A stretch of DNA of 64,000 nt, from positions 88,119,046-88,183,045 of the forward strand of contig CM034531.1 in the NCBI GenBank assembly GCA_020002185.1, in the 5' to 3' direction. The stretch comes from Paraescarpia echinospica (lineage: Eukaryota > Annelida > Polychaeta > Sabellida > Siboglinidae). This document shows positions 47,760-60,554 of this stretch, one piece after another (positions within the stretch are counted from its first letter, which is position 1; every line of letters starts with the position of its first letter). Under the pieces are notes generated by a model that had not been told where the DNA came from, did no database searches, and saw nothing but the letters and a program-made list of their open reading frames with translations. The translations under genes and the position numbers were made by a program.

Positions 47760-50655
47760 TAGGTTGTAGTTTGTGATTCATACTCACTTTCATCTACAGC
47801 CGCCAGATAGCTTCTTGGAGTGAAAATGGAGCCGAGTGCGTAAGACTTCCCTGCTGGTACATGGCCTCTCCATAGTCAAAACTCTAGCACAACCTCCTTG
47901 CGGCCTCAGGCAAATGTGCTAGGGATCTCGGCGTAGTTTGCAGCCCCAGAAGTTTGGACTCGACCCGACACTCACTATTCCACCCCCAACAATGGGTAAA
48001 TAGTTCTGGGTAGATCATGCTCATTAGCCGTGTTAGGCAACATGATCTACCGGAAGGAAACCGCAAATTTAAACCTGGGCGGTGGGGCTCGATAGTCTTG
48101 GCAGATAGCTCAGGAGAAAATAACATCCGTTACTAAACCCCACTGTAGGTCAGCCAAGGCAGCGCTGCAGTGGCTGCAATGTCCCAATCAATGAATTGGA
48201 CAGGTACCGAGACTTAATTTAGTTACTGCGTCCAGGGTAGCCGACGCGCCATTTTGCACGGCAGGGGTTGATAAATCTGCGAAGTCACGGTGTATCATCT
48301 CGCCGGCGGCGATCCAGCTGCGAAATCCGTCCGGGAAGTCTCAATGTGGGGACGATTAGGATAACGCAGTGTAAGTAGTAAACATGATGGACAGGAGGAA
48401 ATGAGAGTTGCTATGGGTACAAGAAACCAAATGGAAAGGAGACTGTCAAGGGCACTGGCAGGAGGATATAAGATGCTACATGCAGGTGGAGCAGGAAAGA
48501 GTAACGGTGTAGGCATCATAGTAACAGAGGAGATGAGTAGCGACGTCGTGAGAGTAGAAGGATGGCAATGGAGGACCGTTATGGAAATGGGTGATGCTGA
48601 AAAAACAGCTGGTGTTCATCATGCCCGTGTATGATCCTCAAACAAGAAGGGCAGAGGTAGAGAAAAGGGCTTTCAGAGAAGAGCTAGAGAGAATGGTGGG
48701 AATGGTAGAAGCGCATATGATAATGTGGATAGCTGGTGAATGTAATGCACACGTGGGTATAGCAGACAGAGGAGAAGAGAATTCGGTCGCGAGATTCGGA
48801 TGCGGTACAAGAAATCGAGTGGGCCGTAGCAAGTAGAGCAGGTGATGCGAAATGGGCTGGCAATGGCCTGGTCGTTCTTCCAAAACAGAGAAAGCCATAA
48901 CGTGTCCTACATAAGTGGCCACCATCAGGCAGGACTGGATCTGCTGGTAGTGAGGAGACAGCAAATGTGGCGATTGGAGGGCTTTGTAATCATCGCTGGG
49001 AAACACGTGAGTGTCTACGTAACACAAGCCCTCGTTTTCGTCATGCCTATGCAGAATAGGAGGGAGGATAAACGTGTGGGGCGCAAGACAATTAAATGGT
49101 GGAAATGTCACTGGGATACAGCCAGTGCATCTAGATATAGAGTATGTGAAACTACGGTCAACTACAGGAACGGTGGAAGAGAATGACAATTCTTTAAAGA
49201 TGCTTTCATTGCAGCAATTGAGGAGCCGTGCAGCAGAAAACCTGGTAATGGAGGAGCTTCCTCAAAGAGCAAAACAAGAGACATAGTTGACTAAAGAAGT
49301 AGTCACAGCAACTGGGAAAAAGAGAGAGGTATGGACGGAGATAGAAGTGTTCAAAGATAATGTCGAGCAACCTCATATAACAATACAGCAACTGTACGGA
49401 CACAAAAAGAAGGCACCTAGAAGAGCTGTGGATAAGGCAAAGAGAGATATGAAAGAAGAACTGTACAGAAAGTTTGATGAGGATAGCCGAAAGAAGATAA
49501 TCTATAAGATGGTCAGCGAGGGGGATACCAATGATGTGAAAGCTGGAACAGTGATCAAAGACATGAACGGAACAAAAGTGACAGACAGGACTGAGGTGTT
49601 ACAATTCTGGGATTGCTAATCCAAGCGGAAAACAGAGAACTGGATCTATCAGGTGCAGTTAAGGTGAAGGAGATTGTGGATGCTAAGGTGGAGAGAGCAA
49701 TTGCGAAAATTAAGAAATGCCGTGTGACAGGTATTAATGAAGAGCGATTGGAGATGCTCGTGGTGGCTGAACGAGTTGGTGGACACAAAGATTGCCGAAC
49801 ACCTGCATGAAAGAAGGTACGATCCCAGAAGAGTGGAGAACGGGACTGAATGACCCTGTATGGAAAAGTAAGTGAGACGTGCCTGACCCAGGAAAATACA
49901 TAGGCATTACTTTGCTAAGCCATATGTTGAAGATTATGGAGAGAATCTTGGATGGCAGAATAAGAGCAGCAGTGGAAGGGGAAATCAGTGAAGAACAGCA
50001 GGTTTTTAGAACAGGAAGAGGAACAACTACTGGTATGTTTTCCCTGAGGCAGCTGTGGAAAAGAAATTACAGGCATTGGAAAATATGGCGATAGGATTCG
50101 TAGACCTGGAGAAAGCATATGGTACTCTACAAAGAGAGATGGCGATAGCGACACTCTGGTGGACGTTGGTCCCGTCGTCAGAGGTGAGGATGGTAGAAGG
50201 GAAATATGAAGAAACAAAGAGCTATGTGTTGTGTGGACCGGGAGTGTTAGGAGAGTTTAACTAAATGTCCGCCGGAGACAAGGGAGCGCCCTGAACACAC
50301 TGTTGTTTATCGCAACGGTGGAACTGATAAACAGAAAGACTAGTACGAGAGACATCCTCCGTAAGCTACTGTATGCAGCCGATCTGGCAGTTGTAGCGGA
50401 CGGGGAAGGAAATCTCCAAGAACATCTGACAGAGTGCGGGGATGGTTACTCAGACATCAAAATTCGCAGGAGGATAGAAGCACGGACAAATGCTTGTAGG
50501 AAAGTTGAAGGGGTGATGGGAGAGTGTCGCACATCGCGTAAGCTGAAACGACTGCGCTCCACTACCACCAAACAAACATGCAAATTTGCAAACATAGCAC
50601 AAACGATATACAAGAACAAGCGTAATTACGTGAGGCCACGTACAATTACTGTGTT
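47760..50655 (+). pseudogene. RTE-like LINE, decayed
   Basis: A non-coding leader with CpG-rich text (47760-48340) is followed by endonuclease pieces: MRVAMGTRNQME, LAGGYKMLHAGG, KSNGVGIIVTEEM, FIMPVYDPQTRRAEVEK and WIAGECNAHVGIADRGE (a changed GDFNAHVG, with the Asp of the motif replaced). RT pieces follow: GKYIGITLLSHMLKIMERIL with EEQQVFRTGRGTTTGMF (49879-50094), then IGFVDLEKAYGTLQREM (palm A, 50.09 kb) and LRKLLYAADLAVVADGEG (YADD changed to YAAD, 50.37 kb). The text is that of a LINE family very common in molluscs and other invertebrates (RTE/Proto2-like, from memory). Both catalytic motifs are damaged and several frameshifts occur. The 3' region after 50.42 kb is shortened. Confidence 0.75.
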
Positions 50656-50659
50656 CTAA

Positions 50660-52225
50660 ATCAGCTTATTTAATATGTGGGTAATTACTCCCATGGAAGT
50701 AAGTCGGGCTTTTTTAGGGGTAACGGAAGCTTTTTAAAGTATGGACATTTCAGTACTTATTTCATCATGATAACGCTCTTGTGGCACACTTCTTTGGATA
50801 TATGTCGTGGTATGACGTACTGGAAGTTACGAGCACCAAATAGTGAAAGTAACAACTCCCTTACAATCAGAGAGGATCTCACCTAGCCATGTATAGTTGA
50901 TGCACCGAGGCTCATCCTTGGCGAGGAACAAGCAAGGGAGACAAATTGGACACAGCTGGAACAGTGGACATTTAATCTGTGAGACATGTATTGGATAACG
51001 CCGTTTTAGATGCAGAAGTGTTAGCAAATCCTACAATACTTTGCGCTTCAACTGAATGAATCAACATTATATTATCTGTCGTGCTCAATTGCGAGTCTGT
51101 AAAAGATGATTGCATGATCTCTGAATTGTTTATCATGGAGGGCCACGAACTCCACCATTATCAGTGAATGTGAAGAGGTTGTAGTCGATTTCCATGTTCT
51201 CCTCTTCCACTTGGAGAATCGCTGGTTATCCAGGGGACAGGATTTCATTATGTGTTCGAATTAAGGAAAACAAATCATAGTGTTTATGGAAGGGAGAGAA
51301 ACGCTAGATACCAAACTTTCAGTTGACGGTGTCACACAAAGAGGCCATACATTTATTATAAAGCTGGGTTGCACATTATTTTGGGAAATCAATCAACTGA
51401 ACCTATCTTAATAAAGGAATGTGTTGAATATTCTCAATGATCAATGCTCCCTTCGCAAAGCACGTTTTGCTCACATGAAGTTCAGGGTGATGAGGTATCC
51501 ATATTCTTCAAACTGTCAACGCCACTTGAAGAGAACAAAGAACAGTGTCCATTTGCTGATGATATAATGTGCATATACGTTCCAAGGAAGACGTCATCAT
51601 GAGACGTTTTGAAAGTCTGGAATACTGTGAGAAGAATGGGTAATGATACGTTTTCAGTGGGCGAAGGAGTCGTCAAAGATAAATATATATCAAGTTTCTT
51701 GGCTTGCGAGAAGATAGCACGCTGAAAGAAGGCTTTCAGGATTGTGGCCTCAGAACTTTCAGACAAAAAGCTGGTGTTGAATACCCAGTTTACTATTACA
51801 GGGCTCTCACATTCCTACTCCCAATGTATTGCTAGTGATGACTGGTATTTTTAAAATGTGCTCTTGTTGTGAGCTTATCAAGAAGATGCAACTTGAACCA
51901 CACACAGATAGTTTTATTTGTAAAGTATTGCATATCATACGTTTGATCTTATTGAAAGGTTGACAATCCAATGTATAGCTAATGCTAAATCAAATTATTT
52001 GAACAATAAATATGTCAATTATGCATATACATATGTTATTTCAAAAGAGTCCTTTTCTCGAATTTAGTATTTAAAAATGGAGGGGTAATCACGTGTCGTT
52101 CTCTGGCTCAAGTGGTAACAATGCCAAAAGGTTAAATACCGATGTTCTAAACAATACATAATTACTGATTAAAACATTACATGCTGAACTGGTCTAGCAT
52201 GTCGTGAATCCGATTCTTTCTTGTC
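50660..52225. other. No gene recognised; possible coding remnant near 51.5-51.8 kb
   Basis: Mostly unassigned. Around 51480-51800 the plus strand gives DDIMCIYVPRKTSS, VLKVWNTVRRMGNDTFSVG and similar stretches in changing frames, which look like a decayed coding sequence. I cannot name the family. The rest is AT-rich. Confidence 0.3.
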
Positions 52226-52229
52226 CAAA

Positions 52230-53250
52230 TATGTAATTTGTGAATAATTTATTAATAATATCCAATGTATAACAACATCGCCATTTCACAATTGTGAGAA
52301 TCGCTTAGATGAAATCTTGGGCAGGAACTGATTAAGCAGATATATGTTTTGATGATTTCGAACAAAAGAAGGACAATCGAACTAGCATACGTGTCGTAGT
52401 GTAAACTAGATAGTTTTGCATGTTCAAAAATTAATTTGAAATCCGTCCTGAGATAACTTCCTTTGAGGAAGCCTATTTAGTATGAGCCATCCTCACGAGT
52501 CAGGGGCCGCTGCTGATTATATCAGTATCAGTACCCATGGCGGATAGCTATGCAAATCTCTGAAAATAAGCTCCGCTAACAATATTGCTTGCCGGCAAGT
52601 TCCGTTGGTTTGGGAAGTAGATGAAGTTAGGTATTTGAAAACGCAATACCGCTAAGCGGTTAGTGATAGTGGTCGAATGGGTAATTATACTGCTATTCTT
52701 GGAACTCGAGACCTTTGTCATGAAACTGATGCACGAATCGGTCGAGTGTCTGCCCTATTCTCACGGGAGGTTCGGCGAAGTCAATCATGAATTTGATTCA
52801 AATAACTTCCGTACAATGCGAAGGAGATCTAACAGGGACAGAGTACGTATTCACCACCGCTGGCTTGCGAAGATGGTATGACCACAAAACATGTAAAACA
52901 CGACAGCTGTGGAACATCAGTATACCAACATCCATTTCCGCATACGCGGAGATATAGCATGCGTTCATCTTTGAGTTCGTTGTGAGCTTATTGGTGATAT
53001 ACCCGTTGCATCTGATGTATGAGCTTCTTCGTTGTTCATGAATATTCTCAAAACGATTAACTGCGAATGAATACACACGATAAAGCGATGATGCCTTGTA
53101 GTCCCACCACCCCACGTTGTCACAGGCATGTGCGTGGGCAGCCTCTGCCATTCCTATTGGATGACTGAGTATAAACTCCGCATCGACGATGCAACAACAC
53201 CACGCGTCGCGAAATCAGATTCGACAACGTAGGTATCAATTTACGAGTTG
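52230..53250 (+). promoter_or_regulatory. 5' flank of the PIF-like gene, with an insertion
   Basis: 52230-52460 is similar to spacer positions about 17590-17790 (shared text: aacaacatcgccatttcaca, then ttgggcagga). 53148-53250 is similar to 17835-17930 (gacgatgcaacaacaccac and onward). In the gene's own flank these two blocks are separated by about 690 bp (52460-53148) that is absent from the spacer copy. Conservation in both copies suggests that the shared blocks are the ancestral promoter-proximal region; the extra segment is a candidate insertion of unknown origin. Confidence 0.55.
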
Positions 53251-53256
53251 GGCTGC

Positions 53257-53264
53257 TATAAAAG
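53257..53264 (+). promoter_or_regulatory. TATA box of the PIF-like gene
   Basis: TATAAAAG at 53257-53264, inside gggctgctataaaagacgga. Transcription would start roughly 25-30 bp downstream (about 53290). The non-coding first exon ends at 53357 before the donor gtgaga. The box and surrounding bases are conserved in the spacer copy at 17937-17944. Confidence 0.65.
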
Positions 53265-53757
53265 ACGGAGCGGCAGACGACAGTCACACATCGACCCAAC
53301 AGAAGACGAGTCCACTACTACAAGATCTTCTGCGTGTGTCAGCAACAACTGATTCAGGTGAGACGATTGCGAATTTGCTGAGTGAAATAAGTGCTCGTTC
53401 ATAGTAACGTTTAATTGCTGTTCGGTTTATAAGTATTGTATTAACTGTATTGCTTTAAAGTTAAAATAGTATATAATACATAACATAATGAACTGAAATT
53501 GACGATCAGCAGTGCAACTCTGTTGTTACTTAATATCAACCAAACCCCGACAATACACTGTTGTAGTCGTTGACATTGTAAATGCGTACACTGCACATTG
53601 CATTTGTTAAACTTTAACGACAATTTATTACGATTATAATTTATTACAGCGAAACTGTTCCGATGATATGTTTGCCTGAGTAGATGTACGACATTAAAAC
53701 ATCATGGTTGGCACTTCGGTTTGTAATGTTTATCATTGTTTCTTCGGTAGAGAGACG

Positions 53758-56700
53758 ATGGCACTGCTACAATGTGGACTAGGTCTTCTTTTTCTGGCCG
53801 TGATCGTTGCTGGGAGTAAGTAATAATAATACAATGTTTTGTATATCTTAATATTACCTCTGGTATTGATGGGATCTATTAAAAATAAAAATTATTATGC
53901 ATTGGCAAATCATGTACAAATATTATATAACAAGAAAATCATGTTCTTGTAATAAATATATATATATCCACCACACACATAATGGTTGTTTAAAAATGCA
54001 CACGCATGCACACACATACTTACCCTAAAATACAACTTATGTGTATTTCTTATGCTTCTTAAAATATGTACGTACATTGTGCTAAATATTGAGGAATATC
54101 ACGCGTGTGTTCTTGTAGACATCAATTGCAAGAATCCTCCCATCGGCTGGCCTGGTATAGCCGCTGAAGGTTTTGACGTCGACGTAGAGCCGTTTGCATC
54201 GATGGGTGACCCAAATTGCTGTTCTGTAGGAGGGGCAGGTCCTGTCGACCTTCAAAGTATGTTTTAATGCTTGACATCTTATACTAATGTAACACGTATA
54301 AATAGTTTGTTAATGTAATGTATTAAACGGCCAATCATCGCTGTGGGGTGGAAGACAACTGGATAATGCAATCAGGATAATCCATGGTTGCATCGATGGT
54401 TGGCGATTATGTTGATTGATGTAACCTGGTAACTCATGAAGTCGACATTCAATGTGTGCTGTGTCGCCTCATGTTTTAATTCCAAGAAATACACACGATT
54501 TTATGTATCAAAATATGTGGTGGTTTAGACAAATCAGATGGTGACGATCTATACGCATTCGCAGTAAAAAAAAAGGAAACAAATAATATTTATAAATACA
54601 CGTTTTATACACTAGCACTGTTTCAAATGAACCGATAAATCATCAATGTCAATTAGTTGCAATTTCAAAAACGTTTACGTGACCATTCCTCACATTTAGG
54701 TGGAAGGCATGTGAATTCAGCCAAAATAAGATGTTGACACACAATGTTCAATGTATTTGCATTGTCTCACCTCAATGTAGAGGCGTGCCATCTATGCTAC
54801 AACCTGACAAAGAGCACTCCCGGCTTCGCGGCTGACCCAGACAATTGCGCCAAGTTCTACATGTGTGAGCCGAACGGCGAGGGAGGTTTCAATACATTCC
54901 CCATGGATTGCCCCGTGTGCTCGTTCTGGGACCAGGCATTGCTGACGTGTGTCCAAGTCTGGTTTGATTCCAAGTACTGCGTTAAAACAGGACACGAGAC
55001 CGTTTCCCAGGACTACACCACACCAAGTACGTTGCACTCCGTTTAATGTTTTAATAGTGTCAACGCATCAATACCGCCACCACCATCGTCACTATTATTA
55101 TTATTATCATCATCATCACCATCATCATCATCACCGTCGTCATCGCTTGTTTTCGGCATAGTGCTATGTTACATTTTCATTGGATTCATATGATCATACA
55201 CGAGAACGTCTTAAAACTGCGAGCATGATATATATATAATATGCATCATAGTTTTGTGTATGAGTTTTACTGTTGCCTGTGTATTTCGAAAGATACACCA
55301 TAATCCGTTGGTCCCTGCAAAATGACACCAACGGCAGGGGCAGTAAAGGACCACACACAGGAAGGAAAGTAAAAGCCGCAGTGAGTTAATTCATTTGTGA
55401 GATATATCGTTCTGAAAAAGCCACTCCTACATAAAAAAAAGTTAGAGCTGTTTATACCTCAATATCATACGTAATAAGTCATGTTTCTAATAAGACATGT
55501 TTCCTTTGTACACCATCCATGTTGCTCCTTTTGTTGCCCCGACAAATATTACTATTATAAGTGGTCCACATACCCACCATCATATACTTCCAATCACCCA
55601 CTCAACCACACCCCCACACGCGTACATATTTTGTGTGGTTACATATAATATATATACATACACACACACTTATATATATATATATATATACGATTAAATT
55701 GCGATTAAATGCTTATTATTATGAATCAATTTGATATGTTGTTCTGCTGTTGAAAACATGTCTGGTTTGATTTAAAATGTGTTTAACAGTCGAAGACCCT
55801 CTGATGTTCTGCATCAACTTCGAGGACGACGACTTGGTCTCGAACACCTCAGGACACTACCGCCCGTTTGTGTTCAATGACGGCGTCACCGTCGTCGCTT
55901 CGCCAGATTGTCCCGAAGGCAAGAGATGCGGCTACTTCAACGAAAGCGTCCTCGAACTGCCGTTCTTCTCCAACAACTACCGTCACTGGTCTAGTCTGAG
56001 AATCACATTGGAATACAAGATGATTTCGTTCAGTGGTGACATTGATCAGGGCATCGTCAGCAACGACTGCTTCCCAAACGCCACTGTGCCGTACGCTCTA
56101 GGAAACTCGCTCTACATTTCTGGGAATGCCGGGAATATCAAGGCCGGGCTCAAGGACTCAGTGGGTGGTGTTCCTGGTTCTACGGACGTGCAAGTGGTGA
56201 GTAACACGTATTAGATTGTGTCGTCTCTAACAATACACTCTTTGTCATCGCCGCTCAGTTACGATTGCGTATGTATATATGCATGTATGTATGTATGTAT
56301 GTATGTATGTATGTATGTATGTATGTATGTATGTATGTATGTATGTATGTATGTACATACTACGTAATTAATTTCGTACATATATAACAGGTCTGCTGTG
56401 TTTCGTTACTAATTATCTGATGATCCTGCTACCCAGAGCGCAACAAATCAACGATTAAAAAGGCTTTCAATAGCAATGGATATGTATAGATCTTTAGTTA
56501 ACGTATCGCAATGCATAGCATTAACACACCAGGACAGGGTGCTAATCCACTGGAACATCACCCGTCTCGGCTCAAATAGCAAACAGGCATTGTAATGAAT
56601 ACGAGCTCATGAGTGCCTGTTTGAACATTTGTACAATTTTATTTTAGACATACCCTGGACTTGGCATTTGGGCCCACGCTGAGATGAACTGGGTTGGATC

Positions 56701-57907
56701 GACATTGCAGGTGATGTGCGGTACAAAAAACAGTCCGGATACTGATGCCTTTGGAGGTACGAAACCATCTGAAAGTTAGCTCTGTTTTATATATATATAT
56801 ATATATATATGCGTTATATGATTGTGGGAGACAAAAGAAAAAAACATGCATATATGCACCCATACATACATCCATCCTTACATACATACATACATACATA
56901 CGTACATACATACATACATAATTCTCTTGTTTCCCTGTCAGCCACTGGTGAGACTAGCCTCGATTCCGGTCCTCGACAACTGTTATATATTTGTTTTTTG
57001 TTTGTTTTATTTTACTTTGTTCTCTCATAAAGTGGTGTGATATTATATTATGGTCTGTTTTGTTAGTTGTCTTGTTAATATGGACATGACAATTGATGCC
57101 TTTAGAAAGACATGGTGCCACGATCATATTGCCAAGGTATTATTCACTAATACGAATCTCTTCTGCGAAGTGTCTGCACATATTTGTTAACTCGTCAAGC
57201 ATTATCCTACCTAAATTGTCATTTATAGAACAACACATTCATACAATGCTTTGACGGAATTCGACTGCTTTTTGTATCTCCTTTATAGTGTATTATGTCG
57301 CTAATCTTGGTAACACGGTTGATATATAATCTGTTCCATTGTCATAGGTCCAATTAGAGAGAGTCATTGCCCTCTTGTGATCGGTGCTTTCATCAAGGAA
57401 CGCGGTGACAGCTTCTTCCAAGGCTACATGGACAACGTAAGTAGTACCTTTTCATAATAACCTGTCTAAATTAGGCGAATATTGCTCATCTAGTATTACT
57501 GTCGACATTATAAAAGAAATACCATCTTAGTTTGCTGCATTGAACTTAACATTCCTATGTCCACCCACACGGGCGCTAGCTCGATTATTTATATTTAATG
57601 TATGTTCGAGGAAACATGATTGATTTTATTTCGAGAACAGTAAGTAGTAACCGTACAAATAGTTGATTATGACATCACTGGATAAGTTTAATGCCAATAT
57701 ATAATAATCGTGTGAATATTCGCTAAATGATTGATAGAAGACCGTGTTTGCTGTTTCCTTTGTTGATGTTGTTGGCGATTGACTTCATAACGAAATATGT
57801 TGTTCAATATTATTGCTTATATTTAAATAATTTACCTTAGTAGTTTTAATAAAACAATGCTTTGGTAGTCGTATTATTATTATTATTAGTTGTAGAAATA
57901 GTAATAT

Positions 57908-57945
<38 letters not shown>

Positions 57946-58342
57946 AAAGTAGTAGTAGTAGCAGTAGTAGTAGTAGTAGTATTTGTAGTAGTAGTAGTAG
58001 TAGTAGTACTAGTAGTACTAGTAGTACTCGTAGTAGTAGTAGTAGTAGTAGTAGTTGTAGTAGTAGTAGTTGTAGTAGTAGTCGTAGTAGTAGTAGTAGT
58101 AGTAGTAGTAGTTGTTGTTGTTGTAGTAATAGCAGTAGTATTAGTAGCAGTCGTAGAAGCGGCAGCAGCAGCAATAACAACAAGAACAATTTCACCAGCA
58201 GAAGCTATGTTCGTATTTTGTGTTGTTATGTATTTTAGTAACACCTGTACTACCAACTGGCTGTGTAATGTCACTGGTACAGGTAGCGAGGGTTTATGAA
58301 AACGTATGGTTTTCCTTTTAGATCTGCTTCTACAAGTGGTAG
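53758..58342 (+). CDS. Secreted chitin-binding / laminin-G-like protein (PIF-like), 355 aa
   Basis: Coding exons: 53758-53815, 54119-54256, 54781-55026, 55790-56196, 56648-56756, 57348-57436 and 58322-58342. All introns are GT/AG; phases 1,1,1,0,1,0 join without a stop (1,068 nt, 356 codons with TAG). A non-coding exon (about 53290-53357) precedes them. Residues 1-19 (MALLQCGLGLLFLAVIVAG) form a signal peptide. Residues 20-66 are a short Cys-containing segment (GWPGIAAEGF, NCCSVGGAG). Residues 67-133 are a chitin-binding type-2-like domain (FAADPDNCAKFYMC ... CPVCSFWDQALLTC). Residues about 150-355 form a laminin-G/concanavalin-like fold (MFCINFEDDDLV, GYFNESVLELPFFS, HAEMNWVGSTLQV, SHCPLVIGAFIKE, GYMDNICFYKW). 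The order resembles PIF-type shell-matrix proteins, but without the von Willebrand A domain. A secreted, chitin-associated extracellular matrix role is inferred. Introns hold several microsatellites. Coding exons are clearly GC-richer than introns. A truncated paralog lies at 9.0-10.5 kb. Confidence 0.85.
55085..55150. repeat. ATT/ATC trinucleotide tract in intron
   Basis: TTA/TCA-type trinucleotides in the intron between the chitin-binding and laminin-G exons of the PIF-like gene. Confidence 0.8.
56268..56360. repeat. GTAT tetranucleotide tract in intron
   Basis: About twenty GTAT units in the intron after the large laminin-G exon. Confidence 0.9.
56790..56925. repeat. TA and ATAC microsatellites in intron
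   Basis: A TA tract at about 56790-56812 and an ATAC/ATCC tract at about 56860-56922, both in the intron following the exon that ends at 56756. Confidence 0.85.
57872..58175. repeat. About 300-bp TAG/GTA trinucleotide array in the last intron
   Basis: Long (TAG)n array with scattered variants (CTAG, TTG, CAG). Open frames of up to 145 codons here (poly-Val, poly-Thr or poly-Leu) are repeat artefacts. It lies between the penultimate exon and the 21-nt terminal exon of the PIF-like gene. Confidence 0.95.
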
Positions 58343-58486
58343 GATGCCTGCATCATTGGCCTATTGGTGACGACTTCTCTGCCATCGATTTACTTTCTAT
58401 TTTCTAGACGTTCGTGTCTGCGTCGTTCTATTCTAACAGCAACAATCGCCATACCACAGCGTATCTTTCGATTGTGACAACAACAA

Positions 58487-58548
58487 AATAAAAACCTGTG
58501 TTGTTGTGCGTCTGTCTTTTGTATATATTTATCTTTCATCGCAATAAA
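58487..58548 (+). terminator. Polyadenylation signals of the PIF-like gene
   Basis: AATAAA occurs at 58487-58492 and again at 58543-58548, 145 and 201 bases after the stop codon. Either could direct cleavage; the second is followed by a T-rich stretch. Confidence 0.6.
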
Positions 58549-58599
58549 ATCCTTTCTCTGGAATATTGTTCTTGTCTGCTTTCTGATGAAAACAATCTT

Positions 58600-60460
58600 G
58601 CTTGCAAAACAATACAAGAACGTGTATGGTATATTATGTTTACGATTAGTAAGTAATTGTTTAATCTCATATACTGCACTAATAAGATTATTCCATAATA
58701 TTGGGAAATGAGACTAAAAGCATCCGTAAGAGGTTAACAGAAAGTTAAGCGAAGAATATTTCACCAATGCACAACCGTGTGAGCGAACTCAGTTGATCAC
58801 TAGATATTGGCAATATGTTTATTATATTTATAATCCGCCCTTGATTCACATATTTATTGCTAAACGTATGTATATCAACATTTCCTAGAATACGAAAAAG
58901 TTGTCCACGATCCATCCATTTCACATTGTGAGTACGTCGGAATTGTTTGGAGTTTTGTTGATAGACGGATATTCAGAGTGGGGGACTTAGCCACCCAATA
59001 CTTTTGTTAGTTTTGTTCATGCTTTTGGTGAGAGTAAATAGTGGTGCAGTCGGGGTATCCAAACACATCTGCAATAACACTTCTTCCCGTCATCTCAGAT
59101 GAAACGTACCAGCTGCAATTGCATCATCTCGTGGCTGTTGTAAAATGTATTACTCTCGCACTCAAAACACCACAACAAATCTTCATCACTGCTCCGATGA
59201 ACGGCGAAAAATACCCAACACTACCCACCTAGAGCCGTGACAAATCCCCAGTAACTACCCATTGAATCGTGACAAATCTCCTACACCATCACTCCCCCTC
59301 TTCAGATATCATGTCCGACTGCAGCGAAGAGTTTTGATTGCAGACGGAGCTCAGCCCACTCCCTCCAATATCCACCGCGTTCCGTTGAGCAGGCCTATTA
59401 TGGTGAATATATTGTCATAGCACAAATAACCATTGTATTGTATAAGCTACACAAGAAAATGTAATATATTCCGTAATGTCGTTACACAAGGGATTATGAG
59501 TACGGGTTCACAAAGAATGAAATACTACATGTTGATATGACGCGCGGTGGCGAAGTAATTAGAACTTTGGATGTTTAATCGAGATAATACTGGTTCAAGA
59601 TCTACGGCTGCCGTTCCGAAGCTTAGATCACCCCACGGTGCTTCAGTTCACTAAGCTGTATAAATGAGTACCTGACTATAAACAGTTGTGAACATTTGTG
59701 TACGGATACTATTCGTGCAGTAATAGAAGCTTGGCAGAATACTTCCAAGATACGAATTGTTTTCTTATGAACATATCTCCATGGGATGAAGTGTAACACG
59801 CATTGAGACGTCCTAGTTCTGGATATCGCGCTATGAACAATATTAGCTTTATTTTGGGAACTGAAATTGGAGACGATACACCACCATCCCAAAACGTGAT
59901 GGCTCATTACATTGATGCACATAAATAATAAATATGGTGTCACAAGCAAAAGAACGGTCGTACCCACGCACCGATATACCTTCTGAACCACGGTAAAACG
60001 TAATGACATCTAACACATCTTCCGTGATTTACAACTCTTCAACCAGTTGACACGTGTGCCAAAAATAGTATCAGGATGGACGCCCTTCCTTCTCGTAATG
60101 CTTGCGACATAAGACCAAATTGATATATGTATGTATAAGCACGTTTCCCACACTTTGCATTATAATACACCACTTAGGCATCAATGAATGTCACCTACGT
60201 TAAGCGCTGATGTTTCATGGATTTCCAATAACAGTGTGCAGGCTATGTATCAGCTCCATTGGGGCCTACATCAAGAATTCTGTTTAAAAATTTTGAATCA
60301 TCGTTATATATAATGACCATATTTTCATTTTTTGTGGCGAATAAATAATTACTTCAAAAATATATATATATATTTACAAACAGTGTATCATAGTATACAA
60401 AATTATTTGGTTTATATTACTTCGGGAAAACATGAATAAAAAAAGTGTAAAGAAAATCAA
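58600..60460. other. No gene recognised downstream of the PIF-like gene
   Basis: AT-rich sequence with short frames on both strands that have no motif. A TA tract lies at about 60358-60375. Confidence 0.4.
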
Positions 60461-60469
60461 TGGTTTGCA

Positions 60470-60554
60470 TGGTGTCAGGATTGAACCGGCGTCGCCCGAT
60501 TGCAAAACGAATGACAATAAACCAATGCGCCTACCAACTGAGCCAGCGGCACCA
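60470..60554 (-). repeat. tRNA-like sequence (pseudo-tRNA or SINE head)
   Basis: Read on the minus strand, the sequence has matching ends (TGGTG at 60554 and CACCA at 60470), an A-box-like GGCTCAGTTGGTAGGCGC and a B-box-like GGTTCAATCC. A TTTGCAA loop would give anticodon TGC (Ala). The D and anticodon arms are separated by about 13 extra bases and the D-stem is imperfect, so a working tRNA is unlikely. Confidence 0.45.

Noticed and set aside
53189..53404. 71-codon plus-strand frame over the PIF-like promoter
   Set aside because: It overlaps the TATA box and the first-exon splice donor and has no homology; the spacer copy does not preserve the frame.
57785..58299. Poly-Leu, poly-Thr and poly-Val frames of about 140 codons
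   Set aside because: Trinucleotide array in an intron of the PIF-like gene.
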